Source: Psychrobacter sp. JCM 18900 (GTDB lineage: Bacteria; Pseudomonadota; Gammaproteobacteria; Pseudomonadales; Moraxellaceae). From it: a stretch of DNA of 64,000 nt. Positions within the stretch are counted from its first letter, which is position 1. Every line of letters starts with the position of its first letter. Below are positions 41,893 to 50,248 of this stretch, piece by piece. A program made the position numbers and the translations under genes. The stretch lies in assembly GCF_904846625.1 (NCBI RefSeq), contig NZ_CAJHBL010000004.1, forward strand, positions 1 through 64,000, in the 5' to 3' direction. The notes under the pieces were generated by a model. It saw nothing but the letters and a program-made list of their open reading frames with translations, was not told the DNA's origin and ran no database searches.

Positions 41893-42372
41893 ATGCAAAT
41901 AACGACCAGTCAAACTTCAGAAAATAGGAAAAGACATGGCGAGCATCTGCTGATTAGCCTAACGTATATCGGTAAAAACATCGAAATGAAAACAGGTATA
42001 GAGTTGACTCGTGCTCTTGAACAGTGGCGAAGATACTTTGAGGAAAGTGGGTTAGTTGCAGCGCTTGTGATCAATGACGGTTACTTTGTTCAAAACATTC
42101 AAGGCTCAAGACCGGCGGTCAACGCTGCTCTAGCGAAGATAATTGATGAGCATTTCAAGATTATTCCTAATGTTGTCAAGGTGGAAGAGATAGAAGCGCT
42201 TCGATGGGATGGGTTTGTAACCAAACACCTGACGGAAAGTGTCGAAGATGAAGAGTATGCCTTAAAAAGTTTCTCAGCAGGTTTTGACTTCAATCCTTAC
42301 CTGATGAAAAGTACTCAGATTGAAAGCTTTTTGACAGCGATATTTGAAGGTGCTGAATCCGATAGGTTTTAA
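41893..42372 (+). CDS. BLUF-like domain protein, copy 2
   Basis: The start at 41893 is chosen because it aligns with the other two copies (MQITTSQ against MNITTSQ and MHITTSQ); an ATG four codons upstream is possible. The 159-residue protein keeps Tyr25 and Gln67 but has Phe at position 49 in place of Asn, as copy 1 does. Positions 108 and 110 are Phe and Thr. It resembles copy 1 more than copy 3 in the WRRYFEE segment. The C-terminal FSAGFDFNPYLMK block is conserved. Flavin binding is doubtful and would need testing. Confidence 0.75.
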   Translation: MQITTSQTSENRKRHGEHLLISLTYIGKNIEMKTGIELTRALEQWRRYFEESGLVAALVINDGYFVQNIQGSRPAVNAALAKIIDEHFKIIPNVVKVEEIEALRWDGFVTKHLTESVEDEEYALKSFSAGFDFNPYLMKSTQIESFLTAIFEGAESDRF

Positions 42373-42479
42373 GTAAGTAGCATTTACATATCATAAGAGT
42401 CATCTATTTTAATTGGCGTAAAAAAGCCGTCTATAAAGTGTCTTTTGATTTAGATAGTTTTTTATAAATAAGGTTTCTT
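42373..42479 (+). other. Short copy 2/3 spacer with a broken terminator
   Basis: The spacer carries AAAAAAGCCGTCTATA, the left arm of the terminator found after the PEBP-like gene and copies 1 and 3, but no right arm. It passes straight into AAAGTGTC and then TTTTATAAATAAGGTTTCTT, which matches the last 45 bases before copy 1. The palindrome is reduced to its right half. A deletion between the terminator and the promoter of copy 3 explains this. Confidence 0.65.
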
Positions 42480-42959
42480 ATGCATATTACTACCAGCCAA
42501 CCTTTAGAAGATAGAAAAAGACATGGTGAGCATATTACTCTCAGCCTAACGTATATTGGCAGAAATAGTGACAGTAATAATGGAATAGGGTTGGCTCGTC
42601 TGCTTGAGCAATGGCGAAGGAATAATGAAAAAAGTGGTGTAACCTCAGCGCTTGTCGTGAATGACAATTACTTTATTCAAAATATTGAAGGTCCAAGACC
42701 TCTTATCAATGAAATACTAGTAAAATTAATTAGTGAGTACTCTTACCTAGCACCCCACCTCAGTGAGATTGAGGAAATAGAAGAACGTAGGTGGGATGGG
42801 TTTTTAATAAAATATTTAACATCAAGTGAAGAAGACGAAGCATATACCCTAAAAAGCTTCTCGGCAGGTGCTGACTTTAATCCGTATCTAATGAAAAGCA
42901 CTCAGATTACAAGCTTCCTGAGAACGATCTTTGAAGATGCTGTATCTAATAAGTCTTAA
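42480..42959 (+). CDS. BLUF-like domain protein, copy 3 (canonical Asn retained)
   Basis: This 159-residue paralogue keeps Tyr25, the Asn pair 48-49 (WRRNNEKSGVTSALV) and Gln67 (YFIQNIEG). These match the BLUF flavin network in identity and spacing, so copy 3 is the best candidate for a working photoreceptor. Positions 108 and 110 are Phe and Ile in place of the semi-conserved Trp and Met. No effector domain is fused, as in PixD/BlsA-type short BLUF proteins that signal through partners. It may be read through from copy 2, because the terminator between them is broken. A terminator follows. Confidence 0.8.
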   Translation: MHITTSQPLEDRKRHGEHITLSLTYIGRNSDSNNGIGLARLLEQWRRNNEKSGVTSALVVNDNYFIQNIEGPRPLINEILVKLISEYSYLAPHLSEIEEIEERRWDGFLIKYLTSSEEDEAYTLKSFSAGADFNPYLMKSTQITSFLRTIFEDAVSNKS

Positions 42960-42986
42960 ATAATTTCTCTATTTTGAGTAGTGTAG

Positions 42987-43022
42987 AAAAGCCGCCTATA
43001 CATTGTGTATGGGCGGCTTTTT
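42987..43022. terminator. Terminator after BLUF copy 3, shared with parC
   Basis: AAAAGCCGCC pairs with GGGCGGCTTTT around a loop that itself holds ATACA/TGTAT, with T-run after and A-run before. It serves copy 3 on the plus strand and probably parC on the minus strand. Confidence 0.88.
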
Positions 43023-43079
43023 GATAGGAGTTATTTAATTTTATTAGCTATATTTTGAACTAGGGTTTCCAAAATTTAA

Positions 43080-43106
43080 CTAGTCAAACTAGTCAAACTA
43101 GTCAAA
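43080..43106. repeat. Three tandem 9-base repeats at the parC stop
   Basis: CTAGTCAAA occurs three times in a row and a fourth CTAG belongs to the parC stop. Read on the minus strand the parC stop TAG is followed by three units of TTTGACTAG, so four in-frame TAG codons are spaced nine bases apart. Confidence 0.9.
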
Positions 43107-45413
43107 CTAGCCAATCTCAACACTCGTCACGTTCTGAAAGCCTCTTGGTAACTGTCCACCACGATTACCGCGAACACCCGTATAGTTAGCCAAATCATTC
43201 GGCTTGAGTGTCACATGGCGTTTGCCAGCAGTGATGACAAGGCTGTCTTGCTGACTAAGTGGTGTGATAGCGAGTACCTCTTCACCGTCTTTCAACTTAA
43301 TAAGTTTGTTCCCTTTACCGCGAGCCTGTTCAGGCAAATCTTCAAGGGCAAATATCAGTAGGTATCCTGCATTGGTCGCGACAGCAACATGATCAGGTGT
43401 CACACGTATATTGCTACTTTCACCTTCGGTATTAGCGGCCGACTCTACTGGTACGTCGATACGTGCAATAGGGAGCAAGCGACTATCAGTTGCTAGGTTA
43501 ATAACGTTTTTACCAGCTTTCTGATTGCTATCGAGATTACCAATGGTATTGATAAAACCATAACCTGCTGAACTAGCAAGGATAATGCGTTGATCGTTAT
43601 CACCCGTGAGTAGCTGCTCAAAGCTAGCGCCTGCTGGCGGCTTTAATACACTGGTTAATGGATCACCTTGACCACGCGCCGAAGCTAAGTTGTGCGCATC
43701 GATACTATAGCTGCGTCCCGTACTGTCGAGTACGTAAATTCTTTCGTTAGATTTGCCGCGCACGTGCGCTTGATAGCTGTCACCTGAGCGATAACTCATA
43801 CCAGCGGCATCGACATCATGACCCTTGGCAGCACGAATCCAACCTGCTTTTGATAAGATGGCAGTGACCGGCTCACTCGGTACGAGGTCTGACTCTTTCA
43901 GTGCTTGCGCTTCTTCGCGCTCTGCTAATGGCGACACACGCTCATTGCCATGTTCTTTCATATCGGCAGTAAGCTCGTCAATCATTAGGTTGGTTAGACT
44001 GTCTGGATTATCTAAGTACTCTTGAATAATAGCGCGCTCGGCAGCCAATTCGTCTTGCTCACGGCGCAGCTCAATCTCTTCTAATTTTGCCAACTGACGC
44101 AAACGAATATCCAAGATAGCATTGGCCTGAATGTCAGTCAGGTCATAGTCCTGCATCAAGGTTGCTTTCGGATCATCCTCTTCACGAATGATGCGAATCA
44201 CTTCATCAATATTCAGATAAGCAATCAGTAAACCTGCCAAGATATGCAAGCGTTTATCGATTTTATCTAGGCGATATTGCAAACGGCGCGTGACCACCGA
44301 GCGGCGACAGACTAACCATTCTTCCAAAACTTCTTTTAAGTTTTTCACCTGCGGCTTACCATTTAAGCCAATCACATTCATATTGACGCGGTAATTGCTT
44401 TCTAGGTCAGTACTGGCAAATAGATGACTCATGACACGATCGACATCGACTCGCGTTGAGCGCAACTCAAGGACGATACGACAAGCGTTTTCGTGATCTG
44501 ATTCATCGTGAATGTCGGTCACCCAAGGCAGCTTCTTATCAGTCATAAGCTTAGCAATTTGCTCTTGGATTTTGTTGCCTGAAACTTGGTAAGGAAGCGC
44601 ATCAATGATGACGAGATTCTTTTCTTTAGAGTCAACATGAAAGGTGGCGCGCATCTTATAACTGCCGCGTCCAGTCTCGTACATCGCTTGCAAATCTTTT
44701 TTGCTGGTGATGATTTCCGCTGGTGTCGGTAGGTCAGGTGCGGGTATCGATTGGGTAAGCTGCTTGATCGATAGTTCAGGATTTTTAAGCAATCGAATAG
44801 CCGCGCGTACCACTTCATTAAGGTTATGCGGCGGAATATCCGTTGCCATACCAACCGCGATACCTGTCGTACCGTTTAATAAAATATTAGGCAGGCGGGC
44901 AGGTAGGGTAGTTGGCTCTTGCATCGTACCATCGAAGTTATCTTGCCAATCGACTGTACCTTGACCCAATTCTGCCAGCAACGTATTGGCATAAGCTGAC
45001 ATTTTGGCTTCGGTATAACGCATCGCGGCAAAAGATTTCGGATCATCTGGGCTACCCCAGTTACCTTGACCAGTGATGAGTGGATAGCGATAGCTGAACG
45101 GCTGAGCCATCAGTACCATCGCTTCATAACATGCACTATCACCATGCGGATGATATTTACCCAATACGTCACCGACCGTACGTGCAGACTTTTTTGCCTT
45201 AGCAGATGACTTTAGCCCAAGCTCGCTCATGGCATAGACGATGCGACGCTGGACAGGTTTTAGACCGTCAGCGATATTTGGCAACGCCCGATCCATGATG
45301 ACGTACATGGCATAGTTGAGATAGGCTTGTTCAGTGAACTCTGCGACTGAACGAGTATCCATCGGCTCATTGGGAATAATTGGGGCGATCGTATGATCAA
45401 TAACATCAGACAT
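43107..45413 (-). CDS. parC: DNA topoisomerase IV subunit A
   Basis: ParC is the DNA-cleaving subunit of topoisomerase IV, which decatenates daughter chromosomes. The 768-residue protein has catalytic Arg132-Tyr133 ([10 protein letters not shown]), the quinolone region [13 protein letters not shown] with Ser93 and Glu97 (wild-type residues), and a GyrA-like C-terminal beta-pinwheel from about residue 500. The C-terminus ends NVTSVEIG at a TAG embedded in a 9-base tandem repeat. parE is not adjacent in this window. Nothing suggests a quinolone-resistance substitution. Confidence 0.96.
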   Translation of the reverse strand: MSDVIDHTIAPIIPNEPMDTRSVAEFTEQAYLNYAMYVIMDRALPNIADGLKPVQRRIVYAMSELGLKSSAKAKKSARTVGDVLGKYHPHGDSACYEAMVLMAQPFSYRYPLITGQGNWGSPDDPKSFAAMRYTEAKMSAYANTLLAELGQGTVDWQDNFDGTMQEPTTLPARLPNILLNGTTGIAVGMATDIPPHNLNEVVRAAIRLLKNPELSIKQLTQSIPAPDLPTPAEIITSKKDLQAMYETGRGSYKMRATFHVDSKEKNLVIIDALPYQVSGNKIQEQIAKLMTDKKLPWVTDIHDESDHENACRIVLELRSTRVDVDRVMSHLFASTDLESNYRVNMNVIGLNGKPQVKNLKEVLEEWLVCRRSVVTRRLQYRLDKIDKRLHILAGLLIAYLNIDEVIRIIREEDDPKATLMQDYDLTDIQANAILDIRLRQLAKLEEIELRREQDELAAERAIIQEYLDNPDSLTNLMIDELTADMKEHGNERVSPLAEREEAQALKESDLVPSEPVTAILSKAGWIRAAKGHDVDAAGMSYRSGDSYQAHVRGKSNERIYVLDSTGRSYSIDAHNLASARGQGDPLTSVLKPPAGASFEQLLTGDNDQRIILASSAGYGFINTIGNLDSNQKAGKNVINLATDSRLLPIARIDVPVESAANTEGESSNIRVTPDHVAVATNAGYLLIFALEDLPEQARGKGNKLIKLKDGEEVLAITPLSQQDSLVITAGKRHVTLKPNDLANYTGVRGNRGGQLPRGFQNVTSVEIG

Positions 45414-45819
45414 AAAATAGGATTCACTTATCAGTTTTAATAGGTATAGATAATTGGTTCAAGCATACAAATAGGATAGTGCTATCGTAAAGGATATTGC
45501 ACCAATTAAAAAGACGTATGTCAGAATATACGACATCTCGTGACGTGCTTAAAACAAGCGCTTATAGGAGTTTTTTCTACTGTGGTGATTCATAGCTTTT
45601 ATAGATTAAATTAAGTATAGTAAATCTAATATTTGTTTTTTATATGGTTAATAAATGTCTTAAGATTGAATCATTTTTATTTAGGATATCTTGTCTGTCA
45701 TTAGTCTAAAAACAGTAGGTTCAAAATAGTTTTACTTCAAAATTAATGGTTGAAAGTATGACAGCTAATAGACTAAATAAGGCGACTGATTTGCCTATTT
45801 AAATAGCGTTAACCATATA
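45414..45819. other. Divergent spacer between parC and the vWA gene
   Basis: About 400 AT-rich bases without a gene. An inverted repeat TAAATAaGGC/GCCTATTTA lies near 45774-45803. The region should hold the parC promoter. Confidence 0.4.
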
Positions 45820-45848
45820 TTGACACGGACAAGTCGCTACTGAATTAT
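45820..45848 (+). promoter_or_regulatory. Candidate promoter for the vWA lipoprotein gene
   Basis: A perfect TTGACA at 45820-45825 is followed 17 bases later by AATTAT, or after 19 bases by TTATCT. It ends about 22 bases before the start codon, so the leader would be very short. The -10 is weak; the call depends on the -35. Confidence 0.4.
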
Positions 45849-45870
45849 CTTACAATAAGGAATTTCTGTT

Positions 45871-47658
45871 ATGTCATTTGACTCTTTATCTAAAACTTCA
45901 GCCTCTACCATACTAAGAAATGAAAATAAGCACCTAGGGAAAAACGCTACTAGAAATGTGCTGTTGATTACTGCTATAGCCAGTCTAGGATTGACAGCCT
46001 GTAGCCCTTCACAAATGAGCAAAACGCTACCAGCCGAGACAATCAGCACAGTCAATCAAGATGCAGCAGTGGTGTCAGAGTCTATCATGGCGTCACCCAG
46101 TGTTAAGCCATCAGTCATCAGCCAACAGATGATGGTACGTTCTGCGGCGCAGACAGGTATCGTACGTCCATCACCGAGCATCATAGTCACGCCAGAGGCA
46201 AAAGACAACTATCAAAAAAACGCAGCCAATCCTGTACATCGCACTACGGATATGGCGGTATCAACCTTGTCTATCGATACCGATACGGGCAGCTACGCCA
46301 ATGTGCGCCGCTATTTAAACGAGGGACAACTACCACCTGTTAATGCCGTACGGGTCGAGGAATTGATTAATTATTTTAACTATCAATTTGATGATGGCAA
46401 ACGCTTAGGTAGTGCCCCGTTTATTGTGTCAACTGAGGTAGTAGACTCACCTTGGGATAGAGCAGATCAGGATAATAAAATCGTCAAAGTCGGTATCAAA
46501 GCCGTTGATAGTAGCTGGTCGCAAAAAACGGATAAGCAATCTATGCCACCTGCCAACCTTGTGTTTTTAGTAGACGTGTCAGGGTCTATGTCGTCACGCG
46601 ATAAGTTGCCATTGGCACAGTCGTCGCTTAAGCTGCTGACAGAGCAAATGCGTGCCCAAGACAGCATCAGCATCGTGACCTATTCAGGTAGTACTAATGT
46701 GGCGTTGCCTGCGACCAATGGTGACCAAAAAGCAAAAATATTGGCTGCTATCGAGGAGTTGAATGCCTCAGGCTCAACCAATGGGGAAGACGCTCTGAAA
46801 TTGGCCTACAGGCAAGCTGAACAAGGACTAAAAAAGAACGGTATCAATCGAATCATGATGTTAACGGATGGCGATTTTAACGTTGGTATTAGTGATGTCG
46901 ATGAGATGCTTGATTTGGTCAAAGCCAATCGCGATCGCGGTATCTCTTTGTCTACCGTTGGCTTCGGTCGTGGTAATCTGAATGATCACATGATGGAACA
47001 GATGGCGGACAACGGCAATGGTAATTACAGCTATATTGACAGCTTAACTGAAGCAAAAAAAGTCTTTGGTGATGAATTAGCCGCGACATTTAACACCGTC
47101 GCTAAAGACGTAAAAGTCCAAGTTGAATTTAATCCTGATGTGGTGAGTGAGTGGCGCTTGATTGGTTATGAAAATCGCGTACTGGCTGAAGAAGACTTCA
47201 ATAATGACAAAATTGATGCAGGTGAGCTTGGGGCAGGTAAAGCAGTTATCGCTTTGTTTGAAGTGACACCAAAAGGTCAAAAAGGGTTATATAGCGATCG
47301 CCGTTATGCTAATAGCAATACTAGTTCAGATAATAAACAGAACTCTAATGAGCTTGGCTATCTAAAAATTCGTTATAAAGCACCGACAGGTGATAGCTCC
47401 AAACTGATTAGCCAACCGATTAATAAAGCCAGCCACGCTTTAAACAAAGCCAGTATCGATACTCAGTTTGCGATGGCAGTAGCAGGATTCGGTCAACGCT
47501 TGACTCAAAGCGATTATATTAATGACTGGCAGTACAGTGATAGCACTAAACTTGCAAAAAGTAGTATCGCAGATAGACCAAGTAGCGATACTGATGGTAC
47601 TCGTCGCAATTTAGTGACGTTGACTGAGCTGGCGAGTGCGCTAAAAAACAGCCGATAG
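45871..47658 (+). CDS. YfbK-type von Willebrand factor A lipoprotein
   Basis: The 595-residue precursor has a signal peptide with lipobox LTAC (Cys44). A vWF_A N-terminal region near 120-215 contains STLSIDTDTGSYANVRRYLN. The vWA domain begins near 228 with the MIDAS motif DVSGSMS (Asp235). A C-terminal DUF3520-like region follows from about 420. These features match the YfbK family, outer-membrane-associated lipoproteins of unclear role in many proteobacteria. The MIDAS motif is intact, so metal-dependent protein binding is likely. The ATG at 45871 follows AAGGAAT. No operon partner is visible. Confidence 0.9.
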   Translation: MSFDSLSKTSASTILRNENKHLGKNATRNVLLITAIASLGLTACSPSQMSKTLPAETISTVNQDAAVVSESIMASPSVKPSVISQQMMVRSAAQTGIVRPSPSIIVTPEAKDNYQKNAANPVHRTTDMAVSTLSIDTDTGSYANVRRYLNEGQLPPVNAVRVEELINYFNYQFDDGKRLGSAPFIVSTEVVDSPWDRADQDNKIVKVGIKAVDSSWSQKTDKQSMPPANLVFLVDVSGSMSSRDKLPLAQSSLKLLTEQMRAQDSISIVTYSGSTNVALPATNGDQKAKILAAIEELNASGSTNGEDALKLAYRQAEQGLKKNGINRIMMLTDGDFNVGISDVDEMLDLVKANRDRGISLSTVGFGRGNLNDHMMEQMADNGNGNYSYIDSLTEAKKVFGDELAATFNTVAKDVKVQVEFNPDVVSEWRLIGYENRVLAEEDFNNDKIDAGELGAGKAVIALFEVTPKGQKGLYSDRRYANSNTSSDNKQNSNELGYLKIRYKAPTGDSSKLISQPINKASHALNKASIDTQFAMAVAGFGQRLTQSDYINDWQYSDSTKLAKSSIADRPSSDTDGTRRNLVTLTELASALKNSR

Positions 47659-48011
47659 TGAACAGATATCGTGTCGGGATGGTCATTAGGAAGCAGAATT
47701 CAAGGGTCATATTTTCTAATGGTATGACTGGTATTTTTAATCTAATGTATTGATATGTATGGAGATATCGAGCGTCAAGCCTATTTGAGAACTGGTGTAG
47801 CAATCTTTTGTATTGAGTACTATGTATAAAGTGTGTATGTTAATGAACAAAGGGCTATTTACCGCTATATTGTTCGCTCAGCACTATACAAATATGTCGC
47901 AGCCTTGCTTTTTATCATAACGATAGGCAAGACTCTGACGTTTTGTATATTTATCACACTGTGATTGGCGTGAGTTGACGGTAATGTATTATTACTAGGA
48001 GAGAAAAGATT
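47659..48011. other. Spacer before the first fadD
   Basis: No gene or clear terminator is visible in these 353 bases. A perfect 13-base palindrome, ATCACA C TGTGAT, lies at 47953-47965, 46 bases before the fadD start. Its half sites have the reverse order of a CRP site. A fatty-acid regulator could bind here, but this is speculation. Confidence 0.35.
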
Positions 48012-49739
48012 ATGGAAAATCAAGGAAACTTAACCCGTCGTGACGATAAAGTTTGGCTAAAAACGTATGAAGAACTTGGTCTGGAGTATGACATTGAGTT
48101 GCCAGCCGACAATACGTCACTTATCGATATTTTCGAAAAAAGCTTCGCTGAAAATGCTGATAAAACTGCCTATATCTGCATGGGTTCATCGTTAAGCTTC
48201 CAAGAAGTAGATTTATACAGCCGTCAAATGGCCGCTTATCTACAGTCATTAGGATTGGTCAAAGGCGATAAAGTTGCGGTCATGATGCCCAACATTTTGC
48301 AGTTACCAATCTCTGTCATCGCTGTACTACGTGCAGGCTTTACCTTAGTTAACGTCAACCCTCTGTATACTACCAGAGAGCTTGAGCATCAATTGACTGA
48401 TTCAGAAGCCAAAGTGCTGATCATGGTCGAAAATTTTGCCAAAACCTATCAAGACATCGGTCGCAATGTGGTCGATAAAGTCGTGATTACGGGTATGGGC
48501 GATTTGATGGGTACGCTCAAAGGCTTTATGGTCAATACGGTCGTCCGCCATGTCAAAAAAATGGTGCCAGACTATAGCATTTCTAATAGCATCAGCTTCA
48601 AAACTGCACTAAAGCAAGTCACTGCTAGCAAATATAAGCGCCCAACCAATATCACCCTTGATGATATCGCTGTCCTACAGTATACCGGTGGTACGACAGG
48701 CGTGGCGAAAGGTGCGATGCTAACGCACAAAAACTTGGTGGCAAACTTAATTCAGTCTAATACCTTTTTGGGCACCGCTTTTGATGATTTCGATCAAAGA
48801 GGTGAGCAACCTGTGATTATGACAGCATTGCCGATGTATCATATTTTCTCATTCACCGTATGTGGCATGTTCGGTCTGTATCGCGGTTGTGTTGTATTAT
48901 TAGTACCAAACCCACGCGATCTTGATAGCTTGTTAAAAGCATATAAAGCCAATCCACCAGCGTTCTTCCCAGCGGTAAACACGTTGTTCAACGCGCTTGC
49001 TAATAACGAAGAATTTATCGCGATGGATCATAGCAAGCTGCGTCAATCGATGGGCGGCGGCATGGCAGTATTGAGTCCAACGGCGGAAAAATGGCGTCAA
49101 GTCACTGGTAATATTATCATTCAAGGTTACGGCCTGTCTGAAACAGCACCAGTAGCGACCTCTAATCCTAGCAACAGCAAGACATTCACAGGTACCATTG
49201 GTGTACCGATGCCAGCAACAGATGTGGCAATTTTGGATGATGCAGGTAATGAAGTAGCACTTGGTGAGCGCGGTGAGATTAGTGTTCGTGGTCCACAGGT
49301 AATGAAAGGTTACTGGAACCGTGAAGATGCTACTGCCGAAGTCATGACAGCAGATGGGTTTTTCCGTACTGGTGATATCGGTATCATGGCTGACAACGGA
49401 TATGTGACCATCGTTGATCGCAAAAAAGACATGATTTTGGTGTCTGGTTTTAACGTCTATCCGAACGAAGTCGAAGAAGTCATGGCTGGCCATCCTAAGA
49501 TTTTAGAATGTGGCGTCATCGGTATCGAAGATGAGAAAAGTGGTGAGATTCCTAAGATCTATGTTGTCCGTAACGATCCTAGTCTGACTACCGAAGAAGT
49601 TCTTGAGTACGGCAAAGAGAACCTAACAGGTTATAAGCGTCCTCGTCGTGTTGAGTTTATTGACGAGCTACCAAAATCGAACGTTGGTAAGATTTTGCGC
49701 AAAGATCTACGCGTACTTGAAGAAAAAAACCACGGTTAA
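48012..49739 (+). CDS. fadD: Long-chain fatty acid-CoA ligase (FadD), copy 1
   Basis: FadD activates long-chain fatty acids to acyl-CoA at the inner membrane before beta-oxidation. The 575-residue protein has the ATP/AMP-binding loop QYTGGTTGVAKGAML, the GYGLSETAPVA motif, and the fatty-acyl-CoA signature DRKKDMILVSGFNVYPNEVE. The catalytic Lys lies near the end in KSNVGKILRKDLR. Length and motifs are normal. It is followed by a second copy on the same strand, the fadD1-fadD2 arrangement of pseudomonads. AGGAG is ten bases before the start. Confidence 0.94.
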   Translation: MENQGNLTRRDDKVWLKTYEELGLEYDIELPADNTSLIDIFEKSFAENADKTAYICMGSSLSFQEVDLYSRQMAAYLQSLGLVKGDKVAVMMPNILQLPISVIAVLRAGFTLVNVNPLYTTRELEHQLTDSEAKVLIMVENFAKTYQDIGRNVVDKVVITGMGDLMGTLKGFMVNTVVRHVKKMVPDYSISNSISFKTALKQVTASKYKRPTNITLDDIAVLQYTGGTTGVAKGAMLTHKNLVANLIQSNTFLGTAFDDFDQRGEQPVIMTALPMYHIFSFTVCGMFGLYRGCVVLLVPNPRDLDSLLKAYKANPPAFFPAVNTLFNALANNEEFIAMDHSKLRQSMGGGMAVLSPTAEKWRQVTGNIIIQGYGLSETAPVATSNPSNSKTFTGTIGVPMPATDVAILDDAGNEVALGERGEISVRGPQVMKGYWNREDATAEVMTADGFFRTGDIGIMADNGYVTIVDRKKDMILVSGFNVYPNEVEEVMAGHPKILECGVIGIEDEKSGEIPKIYVVRNDPSLTTEEVLEYGKENLTGYKRPRRVEFIDELPKSNVGKILRKDLRVLEEKNHG

Positions 49740-49847
49740 TTTGCTGATACACGCACCTATATATTTGTTTGATAGATGCGTGTATTAACTAAAAGTACAT
49801 GTGAAAGTATCGCTCGATTAAATACTGTAGTAACTAAAGTAGTAACC

Positions 49848-49889
49848 AAAAATGATAAGGCTGCAACCATGCTGTCTTATCATTTTTTT
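49848..49889 (+). terminator. Terminator after fadD copy 1
   Basis: AAAAATGATAAG pairs with CTTATCATTTTT across a 16-base loop, followed by further T. It shows the two fadD genes are separate transcripts. Confidence 0.85.
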
Positions 49890-50248
49890 GTCTTTATCGC
49901 TTTTGACATTTGTGGATGACAGCTACTATTAATAGAGAATATCTATTAAAACTGCTATAGTGCCCATCGACGTATTTTTGTTTTTGTCCAAAAAATCGTA
50001 CTGGTTTTGCTCAAGGTAACAGGCGAAATCATGGTAGTAAATATTGTTCTCGACTTGGTCATGTTCAGTGGTAGTATTATTTATCATAGCCCCAGTAACA
50101 CACTTTAATTCGCAAAGCTTATGAATGACAAACCCGATCATACTTATCTATTTCTTATTCATAAGCTTCTGCTGTCAGCAATAATCACAAAAAATGGTGT
50201 TTCCATTAGCATATTCAATGTTTTTAACAGTAACATTTAGGGAAAATT
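49890..50248 (+). other. Spacer before the second fadD
   Basis: About 360 AT-rich bases follow the terminator. No gene, clear promoter or further terminator was found; a minus-strand open frame in it has no ribosome site and is not called. Confidence 0.4.

Noticed and set aside
43080..43110. Tandem repeat considered as a possible CRISPR or attachment site
   Set aside because: The unit is only nine bases with no spacers, and there is no integrase or tRNA nearby; a microsatellite fits better.
47953..47965. Palindrome ATCACA-C-TGTGAT considered as a CRP/Vfr site
   Set aside because: A CRP site reads TGTGA then TCACA with six bases between; here the half sites are in the opposite order with one base between.
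49929..50141. 70-codon minus-strand frame between the fadD genes
   Set aside because: AT-rich spacer, no ribosome site, no recognisable protein pattern.
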